Source: Planctomycetaceae bacterium | GTDB lineage: Bacteria; Planctomycetota; Phycisphaerae; UBA1845; UTPLA1 | Direction of reading: 5' to 3' | Assembly: GCA_006969385.1 (NCBI GenBank) | Contig: CP030884.1 | Span: 806,001 to 870,000, forward strand | DNA length: 64,000 nt | The notes under the pieces: generated by a model | Database searches by the model: none | Seen by the model: the letters and a program-made list of their open reading frames with translations, nothing else | Told to the model about the DNA's origin: nothing | In this document: piece after piece, positions 17,551 through 26,984 of the stretch | How positions within the stretch are numbered: position 1 is the first letter of the stretch | Layout: each line of letters opens with the position of its first letter | Made by a program: the position numbers and the translations under genes

Positions 17551-18771
17551 ATGTCCAGCCAACTCATCACCAACATCGCCCAACTCGTCGCCGTGCCGCC
17601 CGGCCCCGTTAGCGGCGACACCTTTTCGCATCCGCCCATCATCGAGAGCGCCGCACTGCTCATCGAGAACGGCACCATCGCATGGTTGGGCAAACAACAA
17701 GACGCCCCCACACTCACCGACGCCGCCGAAACCATCGACGCCAAGGGCGGAACCGTCGTACCGGGTCTTATTGATTGCCATACGCATGTCGTACACGCCG
17801 GCAGCCGTGAGAACGAATTCGTGCAGCGCATTCAGGGCGCGAGCTATATCGAAATCCTCGAAGCGGGCGGCGGCATCAAAAACTCCGTGCGCATGCTGCG
17901 CGAAGCGACCGAAGACGACCTCGTCGCCCAAGCGCGACCGCGCATCGAGCGCATGATGCAATGGGGCGTGACCACGTTGGAAGCCAAGAGCGGCTATGGT
18001 CTTTCCCACGAAGACGAACTCAAAACGCTGCGCGCCATCAAGCGCCTCAACGACGACTTGTCCATCGAGATCGTCGGCACCTATCTCGGTGCCCACACGA
18101 TTCCGCCCGAGTTCGACGGCAAGCCCGACGCCTATCTCGATCGCATGCTCGATCGCGACTTTCTCCAAACTATCGTCGACGAAGGCCTCGCCGAATTTGC
18201 CGACGTCTTCTGCGAGCGCGGTGCCTTCAATCTCGATCAAGCGCGCCGCTTTTTGGAAACCTGTAAAGATGCCGGCCTTACGCCCAAGATTCATAGCGAA
18301 CAGATCACGCGTACCGGCGCGACCAAGATGGCCGCTCAGTTGGGCGCGATCTCCGCCGATCATCTCGAGTTCGTCAACGACGAAGACATCGCCGCGCTGC
18401 AGCAAAGCGGCACCATCCCCGTCGTCTTGCCCGGTTGCTCATTCTTCCTCGGCTCGCCGCCGGCCCCGGCCCGTCGCCTCATCGACGCCGGCCTGCCCGT
18501 CGCCCTCGCCACCGACCTCAACCCCGGTTCGTGCACCGTCGAACCGTTGCCGCTGATCATGTCGATGGCCTGCACAATGCTGAAGATGACGCCGCTGGAA
18601 GCCCTCGTCGCCTGCACCGCCAACGCCGCCGCGGCGCTTGGGCGCGCGGATAAAATCGGCGCGATCGCCGTAGGCCATCGGGCGGATGTGTTGATATTGG
18701 ATATGCCGAATGTGAACCAGTGGGCGTATCGGGTGGGGGTGAATGGCGTCGCGCGCACGATTAAGAATTGA
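17551..18771 (+). CDS. hutI: Imidazolonepropionase
   Basis: HutI opens the ring of imidazolone-5-propionate to give N-formimino-glutamate, the third step of histidine breakdown. The 406-residue product has the amidohydrolase metal motif IDCHTHVVHAGSRENEF, then YIEILEAGGGI, LGAHTIPPEF, HSEQ and ATDLNPGSC (metal Asp), all at family positions. The ATG at 17551 is preferred over a GTG at 17527 because the family starts a few residues before its first beta strand (LITNIAQLV). FtcD-FchA, which can act on the product, is encoded 1.4 kb downstream on the same strand, with an unknown gene between. No hutH or hutU lies in the window. Confidence 0.95.
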   Translation: MSSQLITNIAQLVAVPPGPVSGDTFSHPPIIESAALLIENGTIAWLGKQQDAPTLTDAAETIDAKGGTVVPGLIDCHTHVVHAGSRENEFVQRIQGASYIEILEAGGGIKNSVRMLREATEDDLVAQARPRIERMMQWGVTTLEAKSGYGLSHEDELKTLRAIKRLNDDLSIEIVGTYLGAHTIPPEFDGKPDAYLDRMLDRDFLQTIVDEGLAEFADVFCERGAFNLDQARRFLETCKDAGLTPKIHSEQITRTGATKMAAQLGAISADHLEFVNDEDIAALQQSGTIPVVLPGCSFFLGSPPAPARRLIDAGLPVALATDLNPGSCTVEPLPLIMSMACTMLKMTPLEALVACTANAAAALGRADKIGAIAVGHRADVLILDMPNVNQWAYRVGVNGVARTIKN

Positions 18772-18819
18772 CAAGCGACGTAGGATTCGAGCAAACGTCA
18801 AGAAATTGAGAACACCCGT

Positions 18820-18924
18820 CAGAGCCGCGGCCTGTGGCCGCATGTTTCACGAAACGATACAGCATACATTTGGACGATTTGCGGCACCCATAATGCGTTC
18901 ATGCGTCCATAGGACGCGGCTCTG
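18820..18924. repeat. Family C palindromic repeat pair
   Basis: CAGAGCCGCGGCCTGTGGCC at 18820-18839 is repeated in reverse complement near 2091-2115. Its outer arm CAGAGCCGC pairs with GCGGCTCTG ending at 18924, so the whole stretch can fold back across about 75 bases. It fills most of the 286-base gap between hutI and the next gene. Confidence 0.6.
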
Positions 18925-19057
18925 CCGTCGCGCTGCTTGAGGTGCAATTTCGATCTCGTTAGAAACCGAAATATTTGGTAGCATCAAGAACGATGGCGAC
19001 CCACATTGGCGTGCCAGATAATTTTGCCTTTGCCAAAAATCGTACTGGGAGCAGATA

Positions 19058-20062
19058 GTGCCGGAACTTCGTACCATAATTTTATTGGCTACGCTTTTAT
19101 TGAGTGTCTGTGCAGCCATATTTTTCCTTTACTGGAAGAAGAACACGCCAACCACAAATACTCCCACTTCACAAGATTCCGGCCAATCTGATGCGAATCC
19201 CGCATTTGACTCCACGATGAGTCGATGCAAGCAGATTCAATCGGAGTATTGGACCTTCTCTTCGGACGAGTTCGCCGCACTCATGCGGAGAGAACTGACA
19301 GATTTGTCTTGGCGCGAATGTTTGCGATTGACTCACTTGATTTCCTTGAGGTCGATTTCAGACCCCAATGAGCGAGACGCTTTCGTCAATCCGGACTTTG
19401 ACGAAGACGACGATCGAGAGTTTTCCAATAAAGAAAAACTCCAGGATTTGGTAGCACGCCTACACGCAAAAGACAGTCCATTTCGGCCCAGACATGCCGA
19501 GATCAAAAAGCGGCGTCCAAACGATATACATGACATGGAATCCCTTTTTCAGCGGGCACCAGATTTACAAGCGCGATTATGCAATGCATCCTACAGCCAT
19601 CTCGGTGCATTAGAAGTTATCTTTCTCGACGAAAATAACGAGCCCACCGAACTGGGCTTTATACCGTTCGATGAGATAAGAGGATTTGTCATCGCCGCGC
19701 CATCCATGTTTGCTCCGGCCCGAATTTCTTTTGAATATGAACGCGAAGATATCGTGGTGCGCTTGCCTGCAATCTACGGCGTATCCTGGAGTTCACCTAA
19801 CGACATCGATCAGGATGGCAGTTTTACACGATTCATTAACCACATTAGCGTTCCGTCAGTTAGTCGAATGACCCAATTGGGGGTCGGTGTTCAGGATTTT
19901 GAATTACAGACGGATGAGACCTTATCACTCGTTGGATTAACGTCAATTGCGGCAGTCGAATTTGCACTCGTGATTGGCGAACCGGGGTTCGACGCCAAGT
20001 GTAAAGCACGTGGGCTTGACCCGAATGAGATTAGAAATCAAATTGAAAAACACGAGCAGTAA
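19058..20062 (+). CDS. Unknown protein with N-terminal membrane anchor
   Basis: A 334-residue protein starting at a GTG with GGGAG 7 bases upstream. One membrane span lies at residues 7-24 (IILLATLLLSVCAAIFFLYW). The rest is soluble and acidic, with no family I can name. Hydrophobic strands such as LGALEVIFLDENNEPTELGF and DFELQTDETLSLVGLTSIAA suggest an alpha/beta domain in the C-terminal half. Base composition is clearly more AT-rich than hutI and ftcD on either side, and it splits these two related genes, so it may be a later insertion. Function unknown. Confidence 0.65.
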   Translation: MPELRTIILLATLLLSVCAAIFFLYWKKNTPTTNTPTSQDSGQSDANPAFDSTMSRCKQIQSEYWTFSSDEFAALMRRELTDLSWRECLRLTHLISLRSISDPNERDAFVNPDFDEDDDREFSNKEKLQDLVARLHAKDSPFRPRHAEIKKRRPNDIHDMESLFQRAPDLQARLCNASYSHLGALEVIFLDENNEPTELGFIPFDEIRGFVIAAPSMFAPARISFEYEREDIVVRLPAIYGVSWSSPNDIDQDGSFTRFINHISVPSVSRMTQLGVGVQDFELQTDETLSLVGLTSIAAVEFALVIGEPGFDAKCKARGLDPNEIRNQIEKHEQ

Positions 20063-20163
20063 TTACATTACCGATTGATCTTCGGCGATCGCTTGGGCAG
20101 TTAACACGTCACAATTGCAAAGCGCTACCGATTCGAGATTATTACCTCCGTCAGGAGCAACAA

Positions 20164-21855
20164 ATGTCCCAACTCATCGAATGCGTTCCCAACTTCTCCG
20201 AAGGCCGCGACATGGCCGTCATCAAACAAATCACCGACGCCATCGAGGCCGTCGACGGCGTCACGTTGCTCGACGTCGATCCCGGCGCGGCGACCAACCG
20301 CACTGTGGTCACCTTCGTTGGCGCGCCCGCGCCCGTGATCGAAGCGGCCGTGCGGGCCGGTCGCAAAGCGGCCGAGCTGATCGACATGGCCAAGCATCAC
20401 GGCGAGCATCCGCGCTTCGGCATGATGGACGTCTGCCCGCTGGTGCCCGTCGCCAATATCACGATGGAAGAAACCGTCGAACACGCACGCGCCTTGGCCA
20501 AGCGCCTCGGCGAAGAAGTCGGCCTCACCATCTATTGCTACGAAAACGCCGCGACCAAACCTGAGCGCCGCAACCTTGCCACTGTGCGCGCCGGCGAATA
20601 CGAAGGCCTGCCCGACAAACTCAAGAATGAAAAATGGGCGCCCGACTTTGGCCCGGCGAAGTTCAACCCGCGCACCGGCGCGACGGCCGTGGGCGCGCGC
20701 GATTTCCTCGTGGCCTACAACGTCAACCTCAACACCACCAGCACGCGCCGCGCCAACGCCATCGCATTTGACGTGCGCGAAAAGGGCCGCATCAAACGCG
20801 AGGGCGATCCGCTGACCGGCCCGGTCGTGAAAGACGCCAACGGCGAACCCGTGTGGGAACCCGGCAGCCTCAAATGCGTGAAGGGCATCGGCTGGTTCAT
20901 CGAGGAATACGGCGTCGCCCAAATCAGCATGAACCTGACCAACATCAGCGTCACGCCCGTGCACGTGGCCTTCGACGAATGCTGCACCAAAGCGCAGGAG
21001 CGCGGCATCCGCGTTACGGGCAGCGAAGTCGTCGGCCTTATCCCTTTGAAAGCCATGCTCGACGCCGGCGCATATTTCTTGCGCAAGCAGCAGCGCAGTC
21101 TGGGTGTGAGCGATGCCGAGCTGATCAAGATCGCCGTCAAAAGCATGGGCATGGACGAGCTATCCGAGTTTGACCCCAAAGAAAAGATCATCGAATATGC
21201 CATCGCCGCCCGTAACAAAAGCGACAAACGTCTAATTGATATGTCGCTGCAGGCCTTTACGCACGAGACCGCCAGCGAAAGCCCCGCCCCCGGCGGCGGT
21301 TCGATCTCCGCTGCCGTCGGCGCGTTCGGCGCCGCCCTCTCCACCATGGTCGCCAACCTTTCCAGCCACAAGCGCGGTTGGGACGAACGTTGGGAAGAAT
21401 TCAGCGAATGGGCCGTGCGCGGCAAGGCGTATCACGACGAATTGTTGAAGCTCGTCGATGAAGACACGGCGGCATTCAACCGCATCATGGCGGCGTTTGG
21501 ATTGCCGCAAGGCACCGACGAAGAAAAGGCCGCCCGCGACGACGCGATTCAAGCCGCCACGCGCGGCGCGATCGAAACGCCGCTGCGCGTAATGCAAGTC
21601 GCGCTGGAAAGCATGGAAGTCACCAAAGCGATGGCCGAGATCGGCATGTCCGCCAGCGCCTCCGACGCCGGCGTCGCCGCCCTCTGCGCCCGCACGGCCG
21701 TCAAAGGCGCCTACCTCAACGTGCAGATCAACGCCAAGGATCTAAAAGACGCCGCCGCGCGACAGCAGTATTTGGATGACGGTAAAAGACTCGAAGACCA
21801 AGCCGAAGCGCGCGAGCAGGAGATTCTGAGCGTGGTGGCGGGTAAGGTGGGGTAA
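20164..21855 (+). CDS. ftcD: Glutamate formimidoyltransferase / formimino-THF cyclodeaminase fusion
   Basis: This bifunctional enzyme moves the formimino group from formiminoglutamate to tetrahydrofolate, then releases ammonia to give methenyl-THF, feeding the one-carbon pool. The 563-residue product has the N-domain opening LIECVPNFSEGRD, then HHGEHPRFGMMDVCP and the TGATAVGARDFLVAYNVNL segment. The cyclodeaminase part starts near 358 with TASESPAPGGGSISAAVGA. Length and order match vertebrate FTCD. CAGGAG lies just upstream of the ATG. Together with hutI it marks histidine use as a carbon and nitrogen source. Confidence 0.95.
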   Translation: MSQLIECVPNFSEGRDMAVIKQITDAIEAVDGVTLLDVDPGAATNRTVVTFVGAPAPVIEAAVRAGRKAAELIDMAKHHGEHPRFGMMDVCPLVPVANITMEETVEHARALAKRLGEEVGLTIYCYENAATKPERRNLATVRAGEYEGLPDKLKNEKWAPDFGPAKFNPRTGATAVGARDFLVAYNVNLNTTSTRRANAIAFDVREKGRIKREGDPLTGPVVKDANGEPVWEPGSLKCVKGIGWFIEEYGVAQISMNLTNISVTPVHVAFDECCTKAQERGIRVTGSEVVGLIPLKAMLDAGAYFLRKQQRSLGVSDAELIKIAVKSMGMDELSEFDPKEKIIEYAIAARNKSDKRLIDMSLQAFTHETASESPAPGGGSISAAVGAFGAALSTMVANLSSHKRGWDERWEEFSEWAVRGKAYHDELLKLVDEDTAAFNRIMAAFGLPQGTDEEKAARDDAIQAATRGAIETPLRVMQVALESMEVTKAMAEIGMSASASDAGVAALCARTAVKGAYLNVQINAKDLKDAAARQQYLDDGKRLEDQAEAREQEILSVVAGKVG

Positions 21856-21917
21856 CAAAACCCGGGGCTTTCCTATGAGCGACATTAAAATCGCGATCTC
21901 GCACGTGTAGCGAAACA

Positions 21918-22040
21918 CAAACACTTAGCCATGGGCCAATGGCCCATGGCCGGCGTGGAACTAACGCAGAATCGTTTGATACCGAGCACGGCAGCGGGTT
22001 TTCCGTAATCCGCCCCCGGCCATTGGCCGGGGACTAAATG
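21918..22040. repeat. REP doublet, left copy, upstream of transposase
   Basis: It contains two palindromes of family A type, ACTTAGCCATGGGCCAATGG (21922-21950 region) and CGCCCCCGGCCATTGGCCGG (22011-22036 region). Between them is a spacer with GTGGAACTAACGCAGAA and GAGCACGGCAGCG. The same order, spacing and spacer recur at 22657-22776 in direct orientation, on the other side of the transposase gene. Confidence 0.88.
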
Positions 22041-22129
22041 TTGCCCCTGTCTAAAGCTTGGGCCTCGGCGAGTTTGCCGTGGCCGCACAGGATTCGCAAA
22101 CATGCGAACTCCCATTAATATCCGCATTT

Positions 22130-22624
22130 ATGCGGAAGACCATCGCCATCATGATCACGGCGACGACATACGGCACATGGATGCGCGGCGATCGTCGCGG
22201 CTGGATCGATAAAGGCGTCCTGAAACCGCAGAACGAAACGCTCGAAGCACACGACAGACAACGCCAGCAACACGAGACCTTTCGATTTACCAAAGATCAA
22301 TTACTCGAAATCGGCGCGATGATGGGCAAGTCGCTTATCGAACGACAACATCACAAAATTCTCGCATTGACCATCCAACCCGATCATTTTCATTTACTTG
22401 TCGGCGCGACGTTCGTAGAAGTTTCCGAAATCGCCAAGTGCGCGAAGGAAGCCGTTCGCTACGGCCTACGTCCAGGGCGTCCGATTTGGACCAAGGGTTA
22501 CGACAAGCGCTATTGCTTCGACCTGCAAGCGCTCGAAACGCGCATCAATTACATCGAAGCACACAACACCCGGATGGGCTGGCTCGCCAAGCCTTGGGAT
22601 TTCATCTGCAGTTACGGCGATTGA
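22130..22624 (+). CDS. REP-associated tyrosine transposase (IS200/Y1-type)
   Basis: A 164-residue protein from the ATG at 22130; the frame extends upstream to a TTG. The Y1 fold opens with MITATTYGTWMRGD. The HUH metal motif is HFH in TIQPDHFHLLVGA, and the probable nucleophile is the Tyr in INYIEAHN. RAYT proteins cut and join single-stranded REP DNA. The gene lies exactly between two direct copies of a 120-base REP doublet, as expected for a RAYT and its own targets. It lacks the second ORF (tnpB) of IS200/IS605 elements. All catalytic residues seem present, so it may be active. Confidence 0.85.
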   Translation: MRKTIAIMITATTYGTWMRGDRRGWIDKGVLKPQNETLEAHDRQRQQHETFRFTKDQLLEIGAMMGKSLIERQHHKILALTIQPDHFHLLVGATFVEVSEIAKCAKEAVRYGLRPGRPIWTKGYDKRYCFDLQALETRINYIEAHNTRMGWLAKPWDFICSYGD

Positions 22625-22656
22625 AATTCACGGCTTCATCCACAACACAAACGCTC

Positions 22657-22776
22657 AACACTTAGCCATGGGCCAATGGCCCTTGGCTAACGTGGAACTA
22701 ACGCAGAAACGTTCGAGTCCGAACACGGCAGCGCGTGCGCCGCAATTAGCCCCGGCCATTGGCCGGGGGCTAAATG
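22657..22776. repeat. REP doublet, right copy, downstream of transposase
   Basis: Palindromes at 22659-22690 (CTTAGCCATGGGCCAATGGC) and 22746-22773 (TTAGCCCCGGCCATTGG...GGGGGCTAA) flank a spacer with GTGGAACTAACGCAGAA and GAACACGGCAGCG. This is a direct repeat of 21918-22040 with about 80% identity by eye. Confidence 0.88.
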
Positions 22777-22819
22777 TTATCGCTTGAGTTTGGCCCGTCA
22801 TTCATACACAATCTCCATC

Positions 22820-23644
22820 ATGGCCGGTACCGAACCAATCCCCGCGCGCATCCATGTCCTCATCGCCCGCGCCGCGCCCTACGCCCTCATCATCCGTCGC
22901 GGCCCCAGCAAGCACGTTTGCACCATCGGCTGGAACCTGCGCGACGACACCTTTCAACTTGGCCAATGGCTCAAGGGCCGCATCTACGAATATCGCTGCG
23001 ACCTCTCGCCCGATGGTCGCCACCTGATCTACTTCGCCATGAACGGCAAATGGGAATCGGACACCAAAGGCTCTTGGACGGCGATATCGAAAACGCCGTA
23101 TCTCAAGGCGCTCGGCCTGTGGGCCAAAGGCGATTGCTGGAACGGCGGCGGCCTATTCGCTGACGATCGCAGCTACACCATCAACGGCGCACGCGATCAT
23201 GAAATGCTGCGCACACCACCAGGCTTGGTCCACAACGACAACGCATACGCGTTTCATGGCATGTCTGAATGCCCCGGCATCTACTTCACCCGTCTGCACC
23301 GCGATGGTTGGCAAGGCGATGAACCGAGCCGGTTTCGCAATATCGATAACTTCGATAAGCCCGTATCGGCGGATTGGTTCTTACGCAAACGCTTCCACGC
23401 CGACACGAACCATCCACCGGGCAAAGGCGTCTATTACGAATCGCACGCGCTGGTCCACGCACATTCCATGCACGAAATCGCCTGCCCCAAGTGGGGGTGG
23501 GCCGACGTGCATAAAAATCACCTACTTTGGGCAGCCGACGGCAAAATCTTCCGCGGCCAGATTAATTCTGAGGGTCAATTAGACGAGCAAGAATTGACCG
23601 ATCTGAATGACATGACATTCGAACCCATCGCCGCGCCGTATTAA
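22820..23644 (+). CDS. Conserved protein of unknown function
   Basis: A 274-residue soluble protein. The start is placed at the ATG at 22820, because the longer frame to 22784 begins in the tail of a REP palindrome. It is rich in Trp, His and Tyr, with phrases such as GRIYEYRCDLSPDGRHLIYFA, DRSYTINGARDHEML and GVYYESHALVHAHSMHEI. The early 'ARAAPYALIIRRGPSK' resembles bacterial hypothetical proteins that look like beta-propeller fragments, though only two or three blades would fit. No signal peptide or catalytic motif is seen. Function unknown. Confidence 0.65.
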   Translation: MAGTEPIPARIHVLIARAAPYALIIRRGPSKHVCTIGWNLRDDTFQLGQWLKGRIYEYRCDLSPDGRHLIYFAMNGKWESDTKGSWTAISKTPYLKALGLWAKGDCWNGGGLFADDRSYTINGARDHEMLRTPPGLVHNDNAYAFHGMSECPGIYFTRLHRDGWQGDEPSRFRNIDNFDKPVSADWFLRKRFHADTNHPPGKGVYYESHALVHAHSMHEIACPKWGWADVHKNHLLWAADGKIFRGQINSEGQLDEQELTDLNDMTFEPIAAPY

Positions 23645-23736
23645 GCAACGCCAACAAGGACATGTTGCTAGCACCAGTATTCTCGCAACAAAGCCATCAG
23701 ATCAAAATCCTTATATATTGAATCGCTCCGCAAAAT

Positions 23737-23765
23737 TTAGCTCCCGGCCAATGGCCGGGAGCTAA
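23737..23765. repeat. Family A palindrome
   Basis: Arms TTAGCTCCCGGCC and GGCCGGGAGCTAA carry compensating changes relative to the consensus (both arms changed so that pairing holds). It lies between two convergent genes. Confidence 0.88.
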
Positions 23766-23826
23766 ATGTGTATCGTCAACGAATGACGTTAATCGCCGCG
23801 CGAATCGAATCGTTGAAACCGCTGCC

Positions 23827-24573
23827 CTACCCTTCCACCACGCGGATCGTATCGAACACCGCTTCCACGTTGCGGATATCCACCTTGGTTTCGTTTTTCT
23901 CGATCGATATCTGCACGAAACCACCGATCACGCGCAGGATGTAGCAATAGCCGAGGTTGTTCACCCCGCGAAAACCGCGGCTGGGGCCGAAGGATACGTC
24001 GGCGATGGTCATCTCCAGTTCGTCGTCTTCATCCTGCCCGGCTTGCCGCCAGAGTGCGGGCAGCAACTCGAATAAGTGCTGATTCGCTTTCGAAACCGTG
24101 AGGATCTGGCTGCCGTTGCGCATGAAGAGTTCTTCTTCGGCGGGAATGCGCGTCCAACCCTTGGGCGTATCCATCACGATGGGCGGAACATGTTCTTCGC
24201 CGGCATCCGCACCGTCATCGGCAACTGTCGCCTCGGCGGTCTCACCAACCGCATCATCATCCGGCGCGTTCGGGTCTTCACCGCGCGCCGCTTTGAATAG
24301 CAAGTTCGCCAAGTTCGGGATCGCCAGATATTCGACCACGTAATGGCCCGGCGAGTTCTCGTCCTGCACCTCGGCCAGCCATTGTTGAATCGTTTCCCGA
24401 TCGTGATCGAGCGTGGCCTGCGCGCGCTGCGGCGTTTGACCGTCGATGCGGTTCATCAATGCTTCCTGCAGCACCGACGGGTCGCAATCATCGGACCAAA
24501 AATCGCCTTGCGCGCGCAACGCTTGGATCGCAGGCGCAAGGTATCCCAGACTGGTTGGCAATTCCGCTATCAC
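23827..24573 (-). CDS. Unknown acidic cytoplasmic protein
   Basis: A 248-residue protein starting at a GTG with GGAGAG upstream. Residues 1-100 are helical (LGYLAPAIQALRAQGDFW...). Residues 100-130 are an Ala/Asp/Glu-rich linker. Residues 130-248 form an alpha/beta domain ending VQISIEKNETKVDIRNVEAVFDTIRVVEG. No signal peptide, membrane span or known motif is seen. It is convergent with the gene ending at 23644. Function unknown. Confidence 0.65.
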   Translation of the reverse strand: MIAELPTSLGYLAPAIQALRAQGDFWSDDCDPSVLQEALMNRIDGQTPQRAQATLDHDRETIQQWLAEVQDENSPGHYVVEYLAIPNLANLLFKAARGEDPNAPDDDAVGETAEATVADDGADAGEEHVPPIVMDTPKGWTRIPAEEELFMRNGSQILTVSKANQHLFELLPALWRQAGQDEDDELEMTIADVSFGPSRGFRGVNNLGYCYILRVIGGFVQISIEKNETKVDIRNVEAVFDTIRVVEG

Positions 24574-24934
24574 AAGCGCCGCTCTCCGCCAGAAGGCATG
24601 TGGACGACTTCAATATACGATTTTCGGCTCGATAGACGCGGACGTTGAAGCGCACGCAGGAGGGGATGGTGGCGGCGGAATTATGAGACGAGAGGGAGGA
24701 GGAGAACTGCAAAGTGTAAAATGGAAAATGCAAAATTAAAGAGGCGACTTCGGAGCCGAATTTACGAACGATCAGAAGCGCGTTTCCAACTTATCTGCAT
24801 CAAAATGCCCTTCTGTTAGCCCCCGGCAGGGGCGCAAATTGAGAGCCACGGATGAAGCTACGCAAGCCGGACAATCCGTGGATAGACCGACTTGATAAGC
24901 CAAAACATGATATCGATGCAGATACCAACACGCC
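24574..24934. other. Gap without a supported gene
   Basis: This 361-base gap holds a degenerate half of a family A palindrome near 24818-24832 (TTAGCCCCCGG). It also has an AT-rich stretch at about 24710-24740 (AAAGTGTAAAATGG, AAAATGCAAAATTAAAG), whose reverse-complement style recurs near 25640-25670. Open frames here are short and read as low-complexity. Confidence 0.5.
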
Positions 24935-25624
24935 TTATCGAGAGCGTAGGTTCTTGCATGCGATGAATTCGAGATTCTCTCTTACCGTAACCGGTTTCGT
25001 GATTCGAATCGGATCGAACCCTCGTTTCCACTCCTCATTGCTTACCTTGAAGACGCGCGTGGGCTGCTTGTCTCGAATGGACTCCTTGATCGCGGCATCC
25101 GTCTGAGACCATGCATCCATATAGACTTCACATCGGTAAGACTGACCTTCAACTACCGGCCACGGTAAGAAAACTTCATCCCACTTCCAATACTCGCGCG
25201 TGTCGCTGTGATTCAGCATCACCCATTTTCCCGCCCTCGGGTCAAAAGGATCGCCTTTGTGCAACATGGACCGAAGTCTTGCAAACTTTAGCCGTCGCTT
25301 GAGCTCTGCAAGTTGCTGATCAGAGATACGAAAGCACTTTGCCGTCACTTCACGTTGGTGAGGACCGAACTCTGCCAACACAACTTCACCGTCATCCCAA
25401 ACGCCGGCGACCATCTCCCCACTATTGTCACGATTGTGGTAATACAAAGCTGCGACTGCGACTGGCATTTGCATATTGGCTTCGACGCTTGAACTAGACG
25501 ACGGAGAGATTCCATCATTGGAACTAATATTCGCATGAGGTGAATGACAGTATGCCAAAGGAACAAGCAGAAATAGCAAAACTAGAATTGTAATTCGCAA
25601 TCTGGAAACCGGTGCGAATCTCAT
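24935..25624 (-). CDS. Unknown exported protein
   Basis: A 229-residue protein from the ATG at 25624, preceded by GGGG; a GTG 27 bases upstream is possible. Residues 8-25 (LRITILVLLFLLVPLAYC) are a signal peptide or anchor. A Ser-rich stretch (SPSSSSSVE) follows, then a soluble domain with VAALYYHNRDNSGEMVAGVWDDGEVVLAEFG, which looks like a beta-sandwich, and FDPRAGKWVMLNHSD. No family is recognised. Base composition is more AT-rich than its neighbours. Confidence 0.6.
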   Translation of the reverse strand: MRFAPVSRLRITILVLLFLLVPLAYCHSPHANISSNDGISPSSSSSVEANMQMPVAVAALYYHNRDNSGEMVAGVWDDGEVVLAEFGPHQREVTAKCFRISDQQLAELKRRLKFARLRSMLHKGDPFDPRAGKWVMLNHSDTREYWKWDEVFLPWPVVEGQSYRCEVYMDAWSQTDAAIKESIRDKQPTRVFKVSNEEWKRGFDPIRITKPVTVRENLEFIACKNLRSR

Positions 25625-25672
25625 CGACCACCCCGACTTTGCATTTTGCACTCTTAACTTTTCATTATTACC

Positions 25673-26818
25673 CTAATTCCCCGGTATCACCCGGTTCAAT
25701 AGCTTCACCGCGTTCTGATTGCCGAACATAAATATCGACGGGCTCAGGACGGCGCTCTTAAAGTTCTGATCGGCCAATAGCGTGCTCGCGCTGCCCGTAT
25801 TATCCATCAGCGCCGTCACATCGGCCACGTGGTTCAACCCCAGCAAGTGCCCCGCTTCGTGGGCGGCGACGTTACCGATCGCAATCGCAATGCCCGTCGG
25901 CGAAGGTTGTAGCGCAAACGGATTATCGAAACCCTCAGTGAAAATGATGCCATCATCGCAGCGATCGAGGTTGCCGACATCCACCTGGTCCGCCACGCCG
26001 AACTTCGTCGGGCTAAACGCACCGAAATGCAATGTACTAAACGTACCGGGCACTAAACTCGGGTTGTCGGTGCTGCTAACGATCGTAATGCCGAACCCCG
26101 CGAAGTTCTCCTCGATCACTTCGATAATCTTTTCGCGAATAAAGGTCGTCTCACCGTCGTAGGCGTCGTCGATATCCCCCGCGTCAAACGGGTCGAGATT
26201 AAACGTCCCCTCGTTCACAATCGTGGCCGGCCCGCCGGAGAAATTCAGCAACAACGTTTGCGCCGGCGGCGTGGGAAACCTGCCGCCGCGATTGATTTGA
26301 ATCGACGCGACGTAGGCACCGCCGCTGTTATCGAGAAAGAACCGCGCGATCGCCACAAAGAACTGATCCGAAGGCTCGCTCACGATTTCATCGATCGCGG
26401 AGTTCAAATTACCCACGGCCAGATTGATATCATCGTTGGTCGAAAACAACTCGCGATCTTCATCGAACACCGCCAAGACCGGGTCGAGCGTGCTGTTCTG
26501 AGCCGCTTCCACCGCAACGCGTACGCGGTCACCGGGCGCGACCGGGCCAATGTCGAACACTGCCGCGTCGGTCAGCGTGCCGCTCACGACGAACATTTCA
26601 TCATCGGGAATCGTCAAACGCGTTGCCGAATTAAAGCCGGTTCCCGCCGTACCGCTGAAGTCGGCCGCGTCGCCATTGCCTTCGCCCAAATTGATAGTGG
26701 GCCCGAAGCCGGTCGTATTACCGGGCTCGCACATCATGCCGGTCATCACCGGCAACATGACGACCGTGCTGAGCGTTAACAGCGCGAGGGAAAAACGTCG
26801 TTTGATCGAATGCAACAC
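25673..26818 (-). CDS. Secreted zinc metalloprotease-like protein (metzincin motif)
   Basis: About 381 residues. Only GTG or TTG codons are available as start; the GTG at 26818 has GGAG 5 bases upstream. A signal peptide ends near the Cys of TGMMC and may be a lipoprotein site. Residues 50-180 look like a pre-peptidase C-type beta domain (FVVSGTLTDAAVFDIGPVAPGDRVRV). Near residue 330 lies HEAGHLLGLNH, a full HExxHxxGxxH zinc site, followed by ALMDN as a possible Met-turn. It probably cleaves proteins or acts as an adhesin outside the cell; the substrate is unknown. Confidence 0.8.
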   Translation of the reverse strand: MLHSIKRRFSLALLTLSTVVMLPVMTGMMCEPGNTTGFGPTINLGEGNGDAADFSGTAGTGFNSATRLTIPDDEMFVVSGTLTDAAVFDIGPVAPGDRVRVAVEAAQNSTLDPVLAVFDEDRELFSTNDDINLAVGNLNSAIDEIVSEPSDQFFVAIARFFLDNSGGAYVASIQINRGGRFPTPPAQTLLLNFSGGPATIVNEGTFNLDPFDAGDIDDAYDGETTFIREKIIEVIEENFAGFGITIVSSTDNPSLVPGTFSTLHFGAFSPTKFGVADQVDVGNLDRCDDGIIFTEGFDNPFALQPSPTGIAIAIGNVAAHEAGHLLGLNHVADVTALMDNTGSASTLLADQNFKSAVLSPSIFMFGNQNAVKLLNRVIPGN

Positions 26819-26984
26819 AAGGGCTCCACAATGCAACGGGCGAGGTGGGCAACCCGCCTCGGCACCGCCGCGCGGGGTTTGGTCGTAAACAAACTATTCG
26901 ATTCGGTTAGGAGTACCGCCAAACTTCTGCAAACTGCCGCGCATTTTGCGGAATCTCCCGCGCTTATCGGGCGCGGCGACCCGC

